The notes under the pieces were generated by a model. The model saw only the letters and a program-made list of their open reading frames with translations. It did no database searches and had not been told where the DNA came from. A program made the translations under genes and the position numbers. From an uncultured bacterium (GTDB taxonomy: Bacteria > Desulfobacterota > Desulfovibrionia > Desulfovibrionales > Desulfovibrionaceae): a stretch of 33,901 nt of DNA. Shown here piece by piece: positions 1-8,501 of this stretch (positions within the stretch are counted from its first letter, which is position 1; each line of letters opens with the position of its first letter). Location of the stretch: positions 1-33,901 of the forward strand of contig CAJMLK010000031.1 of NCBI GenBank assembly GCA_905214305.1, written 5' to 3'.

Positions 1-17
1 TCAAGAAAATCCTTGCA

Positions 18-50
18 GAGCAGTTAACTCATTTCATTCGTTAATTGCTC
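18..50. repeat. Palindromic hairpin, possible degenerate intergenic repeat
   Basis: Arms GAGCAGTTAAC and GTTAATTGCTC pair over 11 positions with one G-T wobble around an 11-nt loop. The GAGCA/TGCTC ends resemble the second hairpin of the dispersed repeat found at 3575, 8502 and 24280, but the centre differs, so membership is uncertain. It lies in a gene-free window edge (1-179) in which I see no other feature. Confidence 0.4.
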
Positions 51-179
51 TAGAAAAAGTGCAGATGCCCTGACGCTGCGCAAAAGTGCAGCGCACCACA
101 ACGGTGCATGTGCGGCGCATTTGCGCGGTCAGGCGCCGGGGTAATCTTTGAGAGTGTAGATCCTCAAAGCCCGTTGGCG

Positions 180-214
180 AAAAAAAGGGCCGCCGGGCAC
201 ATGAACCGGCGGCC
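180..214 (-). terminator. Rho-independent terminator of the CxxC protein gene
   Basis: A perfect 9-bp GC stem (GGCCGCCGG at 188-196 with CCGGCGGCC at 206-214) encloses a 9-nt loop. On the minus strand it is followed directly by a run of seven T (A-run 180-186 on plus). It sits 34 nt past the stop codon of the minus-strand gene at 249-554, the position expected for an intrinsic terminator. Confidence 0.85.
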
Positions 215-248
215 CCGGGATCGGGCGGGTGGGGTATCCCGCCGCAGT

Positions 249-554
249 CTACGCATTGCCGAAATAGGGCGGGCGGCGTGTCTGCGCGTCGCCGCTGACG
301 CGAAAAACCTGTACGGTGTAGTGTCCCTGACCGCCACAAAGGGGGCAGGCATCAGTCACCAGCAGGCAGGACGAGTCCAGTTCCAGCGGGTCAATGCCCG
401 CTATCCCGAGAATATGTGTGGCCTTGCCCTGTTCCCACATGACGGGCGACCCGCAACGGCCGCACTCCACATACAGAAGTTCAGGGTCATAGCCCTTGGG
501 CGACAGGGGCCCGCGCAAGGGTTCGGCAATGGCTTTCATGATGTTTTCGTGCAT
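249..554 (-). CDS. Small double-CxxC (zinc-ribbon-like) protein, 101 aa
   Basis: I do not recognise a named family. The 101-aa product has two CxxC pairs, CGRC at residues 31-34 and CPLC at 70-73, spaced as in a small zinc-ribbon or rubredoxin-like knuckle, so metal binding is a reasonable inference. No signal peptide or membrane segment is visible. The ATG at 554 is chosen because GGGAGG lies just upstream on the minus strand; the frame stays open further upstream but has no comparable ribosome site. It is divergent from mutL across a 189-nt spacer and ends in a good intrinsic terminator, so it is probably monocistronic. The function cannot be deduced from context. Confidence 0.8.
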   Translation of the reverse strand: MHENIMKAIAEPLRGPLSPKGYDPELLYVECGRCGSPVMWEQGKATHILGIAGIDPLELDSSCLLVTDACPLCGGQGHYTVQVFRVSGDAQTRRPPYFGNA

Positions 555-743
555 TGTTTCCTCCCTCAGCATCCGGCGCGCTGCGTTGGCCCGCGTGTTT
601 GCGGCATCGCGCCTTTTCAGCCTTGCCTTCCATACATAAGCACCTCTGGCGGCAAGGCAAGCCCTGCGCGGCCCTGCGGGGGTGCTTTTTCCCGGCCTGC
701 GCCGCCGCTTGCCATGCCGCACAGGGCCGCATACACTGAAACC

Positions 744-2933
744 ATGTCTGAAAAAAATAGTCATATACGCCTGCTGCCGCCCGAGCTGCGCAATCAGATC
801 GCCGCTGGCGAAGTGGTTGAACGGCCCGCCAGCGTGTTGAAAGAACTGGTGGAAAACAGCCTGGATGCCCAGGCCCGTCAGGTCGATGTCTGCCTTGAAA
901 ACGGCGGGCAAAGCCGTATCAGCGTACAGGATGACGGCTGCGGTATCCCTGCGGAAGACCTGGAACTGGCCGTCACCCGCCACGCCACCAGCAAAATAAG
1001 CTGCCTTGAAGACCTTGAGCGTATCCTTTCCTACGGCTTCCGGGGCGAGGCTCTGCCGAGCATCGCTTCGGTGTCGCGCTTTAGCATGACCTCCGCCGTT
1101 CAGGACGCTGCGGGGCAGACTGCGGCCCACCGCATAGAGGTGGAACACGGCCTGCTCAAAAGCTCCGGCCCGGCGGCCCTGCATCGGGGAACGCTGGTGG
1201 AGGTGCGTGATCTTTTTTCCAACATACCAGCGCGGCTGAAGTTTTTAAAGACCCCCTCCACCGAGTTCCGGCGTGCGCAGGATTGGCTGGCCCGTCTTGC
1301 CCTGACGCGGCCGCAGGTGGGTTTTTGCCTGCACTCCGGTGAGCGGGAGGCCCTGCGCTTTTTGCCGGGCCAGACCCTTGCCGAGCGACTGGCGGTTTTG
1401 TGGCCGCGCCTGATTGTGGATGCCCTGCGCCCCTTTGACGGACGACGGCATGGCATTCGCGCGCACGGTCTGGCGGCCCTGCCCAATGTGAGCCAGCCGC
1501 GTGGCGACCGCATCCTTTTGTATGTCAACGGCCGTTCCGTTACGGACAAGCGCCTGCTGGCCGCCGTGCGCGAAGCCTATAAAGGCCGTATGACCAGCAG
1601 GGATTACCCGCAGATTGTTCTTTTTGTTGAAATGGACCCGGCCGAAGTGGACGTGAATGTGCACCCGGCCAAGAGCGAGGTGCGGTTCAGGGACGAATCC
1701 GCTGTTTTTTCCGCTGTTCTGCACGCGGTGCAGGGAGCGCTTGTCACGTCTTTTGACGTGGCCGAGGCCGCGTGGCACGAAACGACGGCTTCCGGCCCTT
1801 CCGATTCCCCCGGCGCGCCTGCAGCCCTGGGTGGGCAGACGGGTGCTGCGCCGCGGCCTCAGGGTTTCTGGGGGCGTCTGGACAATCCCCCGCTCGTGGA
1901 GCGGCAGGAACGGGACTACGCCGACAGCCGGGGGGAATGGCGTGTCAGCGCGCCCGCCGCAATGGGAGGAGGCGACGCCGGGCACGCTGCCCACGGCACT
2001 CTGCCGGGATTCGGCAGCCCACTCGACCCCGCGGCAAGCCCCGAGACTTCAGAACCGGTATTTCCCGGCGGCCCCGCCGCGTATGGGACGGGCGACGCGG
2101 GGATGACCGGAAACAGCGCGGGCGCTTGCGATCAACCCTCTTCTGGTGCGTCTTTTTCCGGCCAGCCCGCTTGTGCGGAGGCTGCCGCGCTTGCCGGTTC
2201 CACACCGGAAGCGCTTTTTGTGGTGCGCGAAAGTGCGCCCAGCCACGGCATGGCCGAGGGCAGCAGTTCGTATGCCGCGCAGGGAGCGCAGGTGGACAGC
2301 GGCCCGGATCATGTTTTCGGGGACAGCGCTTCTGCCGGGGGGGGGGCCGCCGGGCATGACGGAAACCGCCAGCCCCTGCGCGTGGAGGCTCTGGAGTATC
2401 TGGGGCAGGTGGCAAATACCTATCTGGTACTGCGCGACAGGGACAGCGCCCTGATCCTGCTTGATCAGCATGCGGCTCACGAGCGTGTACTCTATACCCG
2501 CATGCGCCGGGGCGGTTTTGCCGGTTCCGGGCAGTTGCTGGCCCTGCCGCTTGAACTGCCGCTGCATCCTGCGGAGCGCGAGCGCCTGTTTGAACTGCGC
2601 GAGAATCTTGAATCTCTGGGCTTTGTTTTTGAAAGCTCCGGCGCAGGGCTTGAGGTCAGGGGCATGCCGCCCATGCTGTCCCGCGCCGAAGCCAGAGATT
2701 TTTTGCGCGAAGCGCTGGCCGGACGCAAGGATGATCTGGCGGGCATGTTCATTTCCATGTCCTGCAAGGCGGCCATCAAGGCAGGGCAGCGCCTGACGGA
2801 CGACGAGGCTGCCGGTCTGCTGCGTCAGTGGCTTGCCGCTCCTGACAGGGAATACTGCCCGCACGGACGCCCCTGCGTGCTGCGCTGGGACGGCCCGGAG
2901 CTGGAAAAAATGTTCAAGCGGCGACAATCCTGA
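744..2933 (+). CDS. mutL: DNA mismatch repair protein MutL
   Basis: MutL links mismatch recognition by MutS to strand removal. The 729-aa product has the N-terminal GHKL ATPase: E34 and N38 in KELVENSLDA, D63 in DDGCG, and GFRGEAL near 99-104. The C-terminal domain carries the metal-dependent nicking-endonuclease signatures of MutL from bacteria without MutH: DQHAAHER from residue 574, SCKAAIK from 673 and CPHGRP from 705. The linker (about 340-550) is long, low-complexity and rich in Gly, Ala, Pro and Ser. In the DQHA(x)2E(x)4E motif the first Glu is kept but the last position is Thr. The start at 744 places the conserved IRLLPPELRNQIAAGEVVERP at the usual N-terminus, but no strong ribosome site precedes it; the frame is open upstream to about 108. 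Confidence 0.95.
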   Translation: MSEKNSHIRLLPPELRNQIAAGEVVERPASVLKELVENSLDAQARQVDVCLENGGQSRISVQDDGCGIPAEDLELAVTRHATSKISCLEDLERILSYGFRGEALPSIASVSRFSMTSAVQDAAGQTAAHRIEVEHGLLKSSGPAALHRGTLVEVRDLFSNIPARLKFLKTPSTEFRRAQDWLARLALTRPQVGFCLHSGEREALRFLPGQTLAERLAVLWPRLIVDALRPFDGRRHGIRAHGLAALPNVSQPRGDRILLYVNGRSVTDKRLLAAVREAYKGRMTSRDYPQIVLFVEMDPAEVDVNVHPAKSEVRFRDESAVFSAVLHAVQGALVTSFDVAEAAWHETTASGPSDSPGAPAALGGQTGAAPRPQGFWGRLDNPPLVERQERDYADSRGEWRVSAPAAMGGGDAGHAAHGTLPGFGSPLDPAASPETSEPVFPGGPAAYGTGDAGMTGNSAGACDQPSSGASFSGQPACAEAAALAGSTPEALFVVRESAPSHGMAEGSSSYAAQGAQVDSGPDHVFGDSASAGGGAAGHDGNRQPLRVEALEYLGQVANTYLVLRDRDSALILLDQHAAHERVLYTRMRRGGFAGSGQLLALPLELPLHPAERERLFELRENLESLGFVFESSGAGLEVRGMPPMLSRAEARDFLREALAGRKDDLAGMFISMSCKAAIKAGQRLTDDEAAGLLRQWLAAPDREYCPHGRPCVLRWDGPELEKMFKRRQS

Positions 2934-3084
2934 TGTTTTGACCCGGCAGTGCCTGTGTGCGGGGTGAACGCCCGGGGAGATTTTTGCACAAACCTGCCGG
3001 AGTCATGAGTCAGGGCTGCCGCACGTAAAAAATGCATGCCGCGGTGATGGTTTTGCTGGCCGGGCTGTGGCGCGGAGATACCAT

Positions 3085-3570
3085 ATGGAAAAAAAATATT
3101 GGCTGCTGAAGTCGGAGCCGGGGTGCTATTCCATCGACGACCTTGCGGCCGAGCCTGACCAGATCACCAGTTGGGGCGGCGTGCGCAATTTTCAGGCGCG
3201 TAATTTCCTTCGTGATCAGGTGGCCGTGGGCGACATGGTCATCTTTTACCACAGCGTGACTGCGCCTTCGGCGGCTGGTGTGGCCCGCGTAGTCAGGGCC
3301 GGTTATCCTGACCCCACGGCCTGGGAGCCGGAAGACGAACACTTTGACCCCAGGTCGACCCCGGAAAAGCCGCTCTGGTTCGCGGTGGACGTGCGTTTTG
3401 TCAAAAAGTTTGCCAATCCTGTGCCGCTCAAGGCCATGCGCATGGTTCCCGCCTTGCTGGGCATGGAGCTTTTGCGCAAGGGGTCACGGCTTTCTGTCAT
3501 GCCCGTTACCAGAGAGGAGTTTGATATCATTTGCAGGATGGGTGATCCGGAAGACAGCCGGATCAGCTAG
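3085..3570 (+). CDS. EVE-domain protein (PUA/YTH-like fold)
   Basis: A 161-aa single-domain EVE protein. The hallmark segments are visible: YWLLKSEP at the N-terminus, SWGGVRNFQARNF around residues 30-42, and VGDMVIFYHS around 48-57. EVE domains share the PUA/YTH fold and are thought to read modified bases in DNA or RNA; the ligand here is unknown. The ATG at 3085 is preferred to an in-frame GTG at 3067 because GGAG (3074-3077) lies 7 nt upstream of it. It follows mutL on the same strand by about 150 nt, with no clear terminator between, so co-transcription is possible. A dispersed intergenic repeat starts 5 nt after the stop codon. Confidence 0.9.
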   Translation: MEKKYWLLKSEPGCYSIDDLAAEPDQITSWGGVRNFQARNFLRDQVAVGDMVIFYHSVTAPSAAGVARVVRAGYPDPTAWEPEDEHFDPRSTPEKPLWFAVDVRFVKKFANPVPLKAMRMVPALLGMELLRKGSRLSVMPVTREEFDIICRMGDPEDSRIS

Positions 3571-3574
3571 AGCG

Positions 3575-3623
3575 GGCGACGGCTCACGCAGCCGCCAGAG
3601 CGATTTCAAAGTGAAATTGCTTC
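3575..3623 (+). repeat. Two-hairpin dispersed repeat, copy A
   Basis: Hairpin 1 pairs CGGCT (3580-3584) with AGCCG (3590-3594). Hairpin 2 pairs GCGATTTCA (3600-3608) with TGAAATTGC (3612-3620). The same order, spacing and core (CACGCAGCC, then a stem of type GAGCRnTTTCA) recur at 8502-8556 (inverted) and 24280-24330. It lies between the convergent EVE and dinB genes. The remainder of the spacer to 3803 is GC-rich without a supported feature. Confidence 0.75.
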
Positions 3624-3803
3624 AAGAGCGTGTGGCGAGGGCGGTCTGCGCCGGGCCGCCGGTACAGTGAGGTGCGGGCACGCCACGCGATCTGCGGGCG
3701 CGGGGGCAGGCCGTACATCGTGCGCCGGGGCTGGACGTCGTGTGCGTGGCGACCGGCCTGTACTGCGCGTGCGCCACGACACAGGCCCGCGTTTCAAACC
3801 GGC

Positions 3804-5084
3804 TTACGGTGCTTCTTCCCGGTTTTTTCTGCTGCCGTTTTCTGGCGGGTCTTGCACACCATCGCCCTTGCCGTTGTTTACGCGCTCCGGTGCGTCCTGC
3901 TGCCGGGCCAGAGTGAACAGCCGTCCGCGCTGGACAGCCTGCTTGCCGAATTTCTCGCGCAGGCTGTCCAGCGCGGCGTCAAGCTTCTGTCTTCTGGCTT
4001 CCACCTGCGGGTCAAGCTTCTGCCCCGCCACCTTGCCCGTGCCGGGCAGAAAAAGCTGGCCGGGGGGCGCATCAAAGCCGGATACACCAAGGCCGATGAG
4101 GCGCACGGGCTGTGGAAGGGGCAAGTCTGCCAGCAGGCGGCAGCCTGTTTCAAAAATGGTTTCCGTGGCATTGACGGGTTCTTCCAGCGTGCGGGAGCGC
4201 GTGATCTGCCTGAAGTCGCAAAATTTTACCTTGAGGGTGATGGTGCGCCCCCGGTAACCGTGCCGCCGCAGTGAACTGCCCACGCGTTCGGCATGGGCCA
4301 TGAGCATGCGTTGCAGAAAATCTCTGTCCCGCGTGTCTTCGGCAAAGGTGCATTCTGCGCTTTCGCTCTTGGCTTCGCGTTCAGTCTCAACCTTGCGGCT
4401 GTCCCGCCCCTGGGCACGCTCGTAGAGGGCAAGGCCCCACTTGCCGAAACGGCGCTCCATAAAGTCCGGGCTGAAGCGGCGCAACTGCCCCACGGTTCTG
4501 ACGCCAAGGTCCTGAAGGCTCTGCACCGTGCGCTTGCCGACACCGGGAATCCTGCCCACAGGCAGGGCACACAGAAATGTGTCCATTTCTTCCTGCCGCA
4601 AGATGAATACACCGTCGGGCTTGTTTACATCCGAACATATCTTGGCAAGAAATTTGACCGGAGCCGCGCCCACGGAGCAGGTCAGTCCTCCGGTGACTTC
4701 CTCGACGCGGGCCTTGATGGCTGCCACCAGCGCCTCCAGTGGCCCGAAAAGGCGCTCAAGGCCCGTGGCGTCCATATACGCTTCATCCACGCTGGCCGGT
4801 TCCACCAGCGGCGAAAAGTCCTTCAGGGCAGACATGATGGCGTGGGAAAGCTCGGCATAGCGCTGGTAGCGCCCCCGCACAACGACAGCCTGCGGGCACA
4901 GACGCCGCGCCACGACCATGGGCATGGCCGAGTGTACACCGAAGGTGCGGGCCTCGTACGAGCAGGTGGAAACAACCCCCCTGTCGCTGCTGCCGCCCAC
5001 AATTACCGGGCGGCCCCGCAGGTCGGGGTTGTCCATTTGCTCCACAGAGGCAAAAAAGGCGTCCATATCGATATGAATGATCAT
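3804..5084 (-). CDS. dinB: DNA polymerase IV (Y-family, translesion)
   Basis: An error-prone translesion polymerase of the DinB branch, 426 aa. From the ATG at 5084 it begins MIIHIDMDAFFASVE, with catalytic D6, D8 in the same motif and steric-gate F11. CSYEARTFGV (41-50) is the nucleotide-binding segment, and SVDEAYMD contains catalytic D100 and E101. A thumb helix-hairpin-helix (GRIPGVGKRTVQSL) and the little-finger domain follow. The C-terminal tail (about 365-426) is charged, longer than in E. coli DinB (351 aa), and lacks an obvious QLxLF-type clamp motif. An in-frame GTG at 5162 would add 26 residues unlike the family, so 5084 is preferred, although its ribosome site is weak. A 262-nt spacer with no supported gene separates it from yjbQ upstream. 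Confidence 0.93.
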   Translation of the reverse strand: MIIHIDMDAFFASVEQMDNPDLRGRPVIVGGSSDRGVVSTCSYEARTFGVHSAMPMVVARRLCPQAVVVRGRYQRYAELSHAIMSALKDFSPLVEPASVDEAYMDATGLERLFGPLEALVAAIKARVEEVTGGLTCSVGAAPVKFLAKICSDVNKPDGVFILRQEEMDTFLCALPVGRIPGVGKRTVQSLQDLGVRTVGQLRRFSPDFMERRFGKWGLALYERAQGRDSRKVETEREAKSESAECTFAEDTRDRDFLQRMLMAHAERVGSSLRRHGYRGRTITLKVKFCDFRQITRSRTLEEPVNATETIFETGCRLLADLPLPQPVRLIGLGVSGFDAPPGQLFLPGTGKVAGQKLDPQVEARRQKLDAALDSLREKFGKQAVQRGRLFTLARQQDAPERVNNGKGDGVQDPPENGSRKNREEAP

Positions 5085-5346
5085 GGCGGGCGGCCCGGCG
5101 GGCTGGTCAAAGGGTGTGGGCTGTTTTACCCCACGGGACCTCTTCCGGCAAGGGTGGAGCACCGGTCAGAAGAACGCGCGGCAGGCGCGGAGCGGGAGCG
5201 GAATGGCTGGCGCGGCAACACGGTCGTGGCTGCCGGTCAGCACAGCCGGGGCGGCACGCTTGCCGCCGCCGCGTTTTTGGCGGCAGGTACGGTACATGCC
5301 CGGCGAGGCTGTGAAGGCACAGACGGCGCAGGCGCGGGGGTAGCGG

Positions 5347-5763
5347 CTATTCTTCCTGTCCTGCCAGCCACTGCAGCCAGACGGTGCGCCGACGCGGGCC
5401 ATCGCCTTCGCACAGATAGACGGACTGCCATGTGCCAAGGCACAGTTCGCCGTGCTCCACAAAAAGCGTCAGGGACGGCCCGTGCAGGGTGGTCTTGATG
5501 TGGGCATCGCTGTTGCCCTCGGCGTGATGGTAGTCGCCGTGACGAGGCACGAGGTCGCTGAAAAAGGTGAGCATGTCGCGGCGCACGTCAGGGTCTGCCC
5601 CTTCGTTGACCGTCAGGCCGCAGGTGGTGTGCGGGCAAAAAAGGGCCAGCACGCCGTTGCGCCAGCCCTTTTCAATGGAATTGCGCCGCACCAGACTGCG
5701 TAGCTGCATTGTAATGTCGCGCATGTCGCAACGGCATGTTGTTTCAATTTCCAGATGCAGCAC
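5347..5763 (-). CDS. yjbQ: YjbQ/UPF0047 family protein
   Basis: A 138-aa member of the YjbQ (UPF0047) family, often annotated as a secondary thiamine-phosphate synthase from complementation data; the physiological role is uncertain. Family hallmarks are visible: CPHTTCGLTVNEGADPDV near residues 43-60, HGDYHHAEGNSDAHIKTTLHG near 75-95, and the final strand ending in the WLQWLAGQEE region. The start is a GTG at 5763, supported by a perfect AGGAGG (5770-5775 on plus) 6 nt upstream on the minus strand. It starts 17 nt after the ATP-grasp stop codon, so it should share that transcript with hom. Confidence 0.9.
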   Translation of the reverse strand: MLHLEIETTCRCDMRDITMQLRSLVRRNSIEKGWRNGVLALFCPHTTCGLTVNEGADPDVRRDMLTFFSDLVPRHGDYHHAEGNSDAHIKTTLHGPSLTLFVEHGELCLGTWQSVYLCEGDGPRRRTVWLQWLAGQEE

Positions 5764-5779
5764 AGGCAGCCTCCTGCTG

Positions 5780-6973
5780 TCAGAAGCTCGCGAATTCCAT
5801 CAGGTCGGAACTGGCGATATAGTCCAGTTCTTCCCTCTGGTTTTCGGGGGTTTCGGTATACAAAAAGCCAAACAGGCCGTAGCGGGAATAGTCGTTCTTG
5901 CGCAGGCGCAGCACCTTTGCAAAGCGGCGGCACAGGGCCTCATAGTCAAAGTCGCGGATGGTCGGGCAGTTGGCGGGTTTGTTCAGGGCCATGAAGGTAT
6001 AGAGATTGCCCTCTTTGCCCTTGAGCGCCTCTTCCCAGCAGGGGCGCGTGCCTTCAAGAAAACAGCCGTACGAATGAAAGCCCCAGGCAAAAAGGCTCAC
6101 GTCCGTGCTGCACCACCCGGCAAAGCGCAGCGGATTGAATTCAATGGGCAGAATACGCCCGGCGGCGCTGCGGCGCAACTCCACATGCGTGGGAAAATTG
6201 CGCAGGCCCAGAATGGCGTTGACCCTGTTGAACCATGTTTCAAATTCCGCCAGACGGTCGCGGATGATGGCGGCGCTTGTGTAGTACAGGCGGTCGCTCA
6301 CGTCATCGTCACCCGCAAACTCGTGGCGCAGAATATTGCAGATGACGGCGCGGCCGTTCTGGTCAAAATACACGTCCACGGCAAACTCGTCGCCCTCGAT
6401 GTATTCTTCCAGCAGCCAGTCGTCGCCGTCAACTACGGACTGCGGATACTGCTCCGACCAGCGCGTGGATTCTTCGGCAATGGCGGCTCTGGCTGTCTGC
6501 CAGTCGTCCGCATTATTGATGCGGTAAACGCCGAGGCTGAAAAATCCCACTGCGGGCTTGAGTATGCAGGGTGTGCGCAGCTCGTCGAAGGGCAGGGCCT
6601 GCATTTGCGCAAAATCAAGGCGCCGGTAGTAATAGTCCGGGTCCAGCGGACGGAGCAGTTCGCGGGTAAGGGCCTTGTTTTTGAGCTTTTCAATGGCGCA
6701 GGCCAAAGGCTGTGCGCAATGGGCCGTTACCCATGCAAGGGAATTTTCCGAGCAGGTATACAGGCGGGGCGGCACGGCGTCTTCACGGTCTTGCCCCTCG
6801 CGCAGCAGGGCGGCAAAGCGGTCTTCAGACACAATGTTGAGAGCGGGCATGCCCTGGGCTTCAAGCTCGGCCGCGCAGGCGCGGGCCATGTCGTTATCCA
6901 GTACCGGCTCCTGCCGGCTGGCGGCATAGGCCGCCAGTTCCGGGGAGACGTACGGTTGATCGAGAATTATCAT
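5780..6973 (-). CDS. ATP-grasp domain protein of unknown substrate
   Basis: A 397-aa protein with an ATP-grasp fold. Visible elements are the N-lobe lysine region (KLKNKALTREL, about 95-105), the ATP-binding strand CILKPAVGFFSLGVYR (about 135-150), the hinge WLLEEYIEGDEFAVDVYFD (about 185-203), and the metal-binding strands HVELRR and ILPIEFNPLRFAG (about 265-290). ATP-grasp enzymes usually join a carboxylate to an amine or thiol through an acyl phosphate, so a ligase role is inferred; the substrate is unknown. Its ATG (6971-6973) overlaps the hom stop codon as ATGA, which implies translational coupling. It is followed 16 nt later by yjbQ. The position after hom points to amino-acid metabolism, but this is context only. 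Confidence 0.85.
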   Translation of the reverse strand: MIILDQPYVSPELAAYAASRQEPVLDNDMARACAAELEAQGMPALNIVSEDRFAALLREGQDREDAVPPRLYTCSENSLAWVTAHCAQPLACAIEKLKNKALTRELLRPLDPDYYYRRLDFAQMQALPFDELRTPCILKPAVGFFSLGVYRINNADDWQTARAAIAEESTRWSEQYPQSVVDGDDWLLEEYIEGDEFAVDVYFDQNGRAVICNILRHEFAGDDDVSDRLYYTSAAIIRDRLAEFETWFNRVNAILGLRNFPTHVELRRSAAGRILPIEFNPLRFAGWCSTDVSLFAWGFHSYGCFLEGTRPCWEEALKGKEGNLYTFMALNKPANCPTIRDFDYEALCRRFAKVLRLRKNDYSRYGLFGFLYTETPENQREELDYIASSDLMEFASF

Positions 6974-8319
6974 TCACCACCCAGCACGCGGAAGTACACC
7001 GCGGGTTCTTTGAGCAGCCCGGCGTCAAGAGTGCGCTGCAGGGCGTCGCTCATGGCCTGGGCTGTGGTTTCGTGAGTCATGAAAACAAGCGGCACGCCGT
7101 GGCCTTCATCAGACTTCTGGATGACCTGAGCCATGCTGATGCCTTCTGCGGCCATGCAGCCTGAAAGATCGCGCAGCACACCCGGAGCGTCCTGCACCAT
7201 CACGCGCACATAGTAGCACGAGCGCCACTCTTCGGGCGGTACAATAGCGGCCTTGGGCAGGTCTTTGCCCACAAATCCCGTATTGTTGGGCCGTTCATCG
7301 CGGGCCACGGCCAGCAGGTCGGCCAGCACGGCTCCGGCGGTGGGCAGATCGCCCGCGCCGCGTCCGTGGAAAAACAGGGGGCCAGACGCATTGGCATCCA
7401 CGCGCACGGCGTTGTACGCGCCGCCCACGCGGGCCAGCAGATACTTGTGGTACACAAGGGCGGGAAAAACACCGGCTTCAAGGCGCACCGGGCCTTCACC
7501 GCAATCGTTGCCGTCGATTTTTTCCTCGGGACAGGGAACCTGCCGCACCTGACCGATGAGCTTTATGCGGTAGCCGAATTCCCGGGCCAGCCGGATGTCC
7601 AGCGCCGAAAGCCCGCGAATGCCGCGCACGGAAAGGGCTGTATAGGGGTAGTTGGCCCCGAAGGCAAGGCGGATAAGCAGAATAAGCTTGTGGGCCGCGT
7701 CGTGGCCGTCAATGTCCAGGGTGGGGTCGGCCTCGGCATAGCCCAGTTGCTGGGCCTGCTTGAGGGCAACGTCAAAATCCAGCCCGTTGGAGGTCATTTC
7801 GGACAGGATATAGTTGCTTGTGCCGTTGAGAATGCCCATGAGGGACTGGATGCGGTTGCCCGTAAGGCTTTCCTTGAGGGCCTCCACAATGGGTACGGCC
7901 CCGGCCACGCTGGCCTCATAGCGCAGGATGCGCTTTTTGCGGTCGGCTTTCTGGAAGAGCGAAAGGCCCTCTTCGGCCAGCAGCGCCTTGTTGGCCGTGA
8001 CAATGTGCTTGCCCTGATCCAGAGCGCGGTCGATGAGGTCACGGGCATGGTCAATGCCGCCCATAAGCTCCACCAGCACGTCGATTTGCGGGTCATCCGT
8101 CAGGTCGCGCGGATTGGTGGTCAGTTCGGCCCCTTCGGGCAGGGGAACGCTGCGCGCCTTTTTGGCATTGCGCACGAGCACCTTTCTGATCAGGATATCC
8201 CGACCCGAGCGGCGGCGGATGAGGTCCGCGTTTTCTTCAAGCAGGCGCACCAGGCCGCCGCCCACTGTGCCGAATCCGGCCAGACCCACTACAAGTGGCT
8301 TGTCGCTGTTCTTGGTCAT
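6970..8319 (-). CDS. hom: Homoserine dehydrogenase
   Basis: Reduces aspartate semialdehyde to homoserine with NAD(P)H, the branch point to threonine and methionine. The 449-aa monofunctional form has the Rossmann motif GLAGFGTVGGG at residues 12-22, TANKALL with K111, NGTSNYILSEM, and the catalytic segment YAEADPTLDIDGHDAAHK. A C-terminal ACT domain (about 365-445, starting YYVRVMVQDAPGVLRDL) suggests allosteric control, typically by threonine. The ATG at 8319 has AGGAGA (8324-8329 on plus) 4 nt upstream. The 5' leader contains a perfect 13-bp hairpin. It overlaps the ATP-grasp gene by 4 nt. alaC lies upstream on the same strand after a 332-nt spacer, so one or two transcripts are possible. 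Confidence 0.96.
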   Translation of the reverse strand: MTKNSDKPLVVGLAGFGTVGGGLVRLLEENADLIRRRSGRDILIRKVLVRNAKKARSVPLPEGAELTTNPRDLTDDPQIDVLVELMGGIDHARDLIDRALDQGKHIVTANKALLAEEGLSLFQKADRKKRILRYEASVAGAVPIVEALKESLTGNRIQSLMGILNGTSNYILSEMTSNGLDFDVALKQAQQLGYAEADPTLDIDGHDAAHKLILLIRLAFGANYPYTALSVRGIRGLSALDIRLAREFGYRIKLIGQVRQVPCPEEKIDGNDCGEGPVRLEAGVFPALVYHKYLLARVGGAYNAVRVDANASGPLFFHGRGAGDLPTAGAVLADLLAVARDERPNNTGFVGKDLPKAAIVPPEEWRSCYYVRVMVQDAPGVLRDLSGCMAAEGISMAQVIQKSDEGHGVPLVFMTHETTAQAMSDALQRTLDAGLLKEPAVYFRVLGGE

Positions 8320-8375
8320 GATGTCTCCTGAAGTGCCCGGTTGCCGTACCGTAACTGATGAGGCACCTTTTTTGC

Positions 8376-8405
8376 CGAAGTCCGGGCCGTGTGGCCCGGA
8401 CTTCG
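8376..8405 (-). promoter_or_regulatory. Perfect 13-bp hairpin in the hom leader
   Basis: CGAAGTCCGGGCC (8376-8388) pairs fully with GGCCCGGACTTCG (8393-8405) around a 4-nt loop. On the minus (hom) strand it ends 57 nt upstream of the start codon and is followed by A residues rather than a T-tract, so it is not a standard intrinsic terminator in that direction. It could be an mRNA-stabilising stem, part of an attenuator, or the 3' stem of the preceding transcript. No leader peptide rich in Thr or Met codons was found. Confidence 0.6.
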
Positions 8406-8501
8406 TGTGTTCGTTTTACCTGGCAGACACTGCCCGCCGGTGTTTTTATCTTTTCATGAGGCTCTCTGTCACGGTTTCCCTGCAATATGGCCTTGAAACC
8501 C

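Noticed and set aside
5085..5346. Possible small gene between dinB and yjbQ
   Set aside because: Open frames here are high-GC overlaps with no ribosome site; the spacer shows only an imperfect CTTGCCGCC/GGCGGCAGG hairpin (5259-5287).
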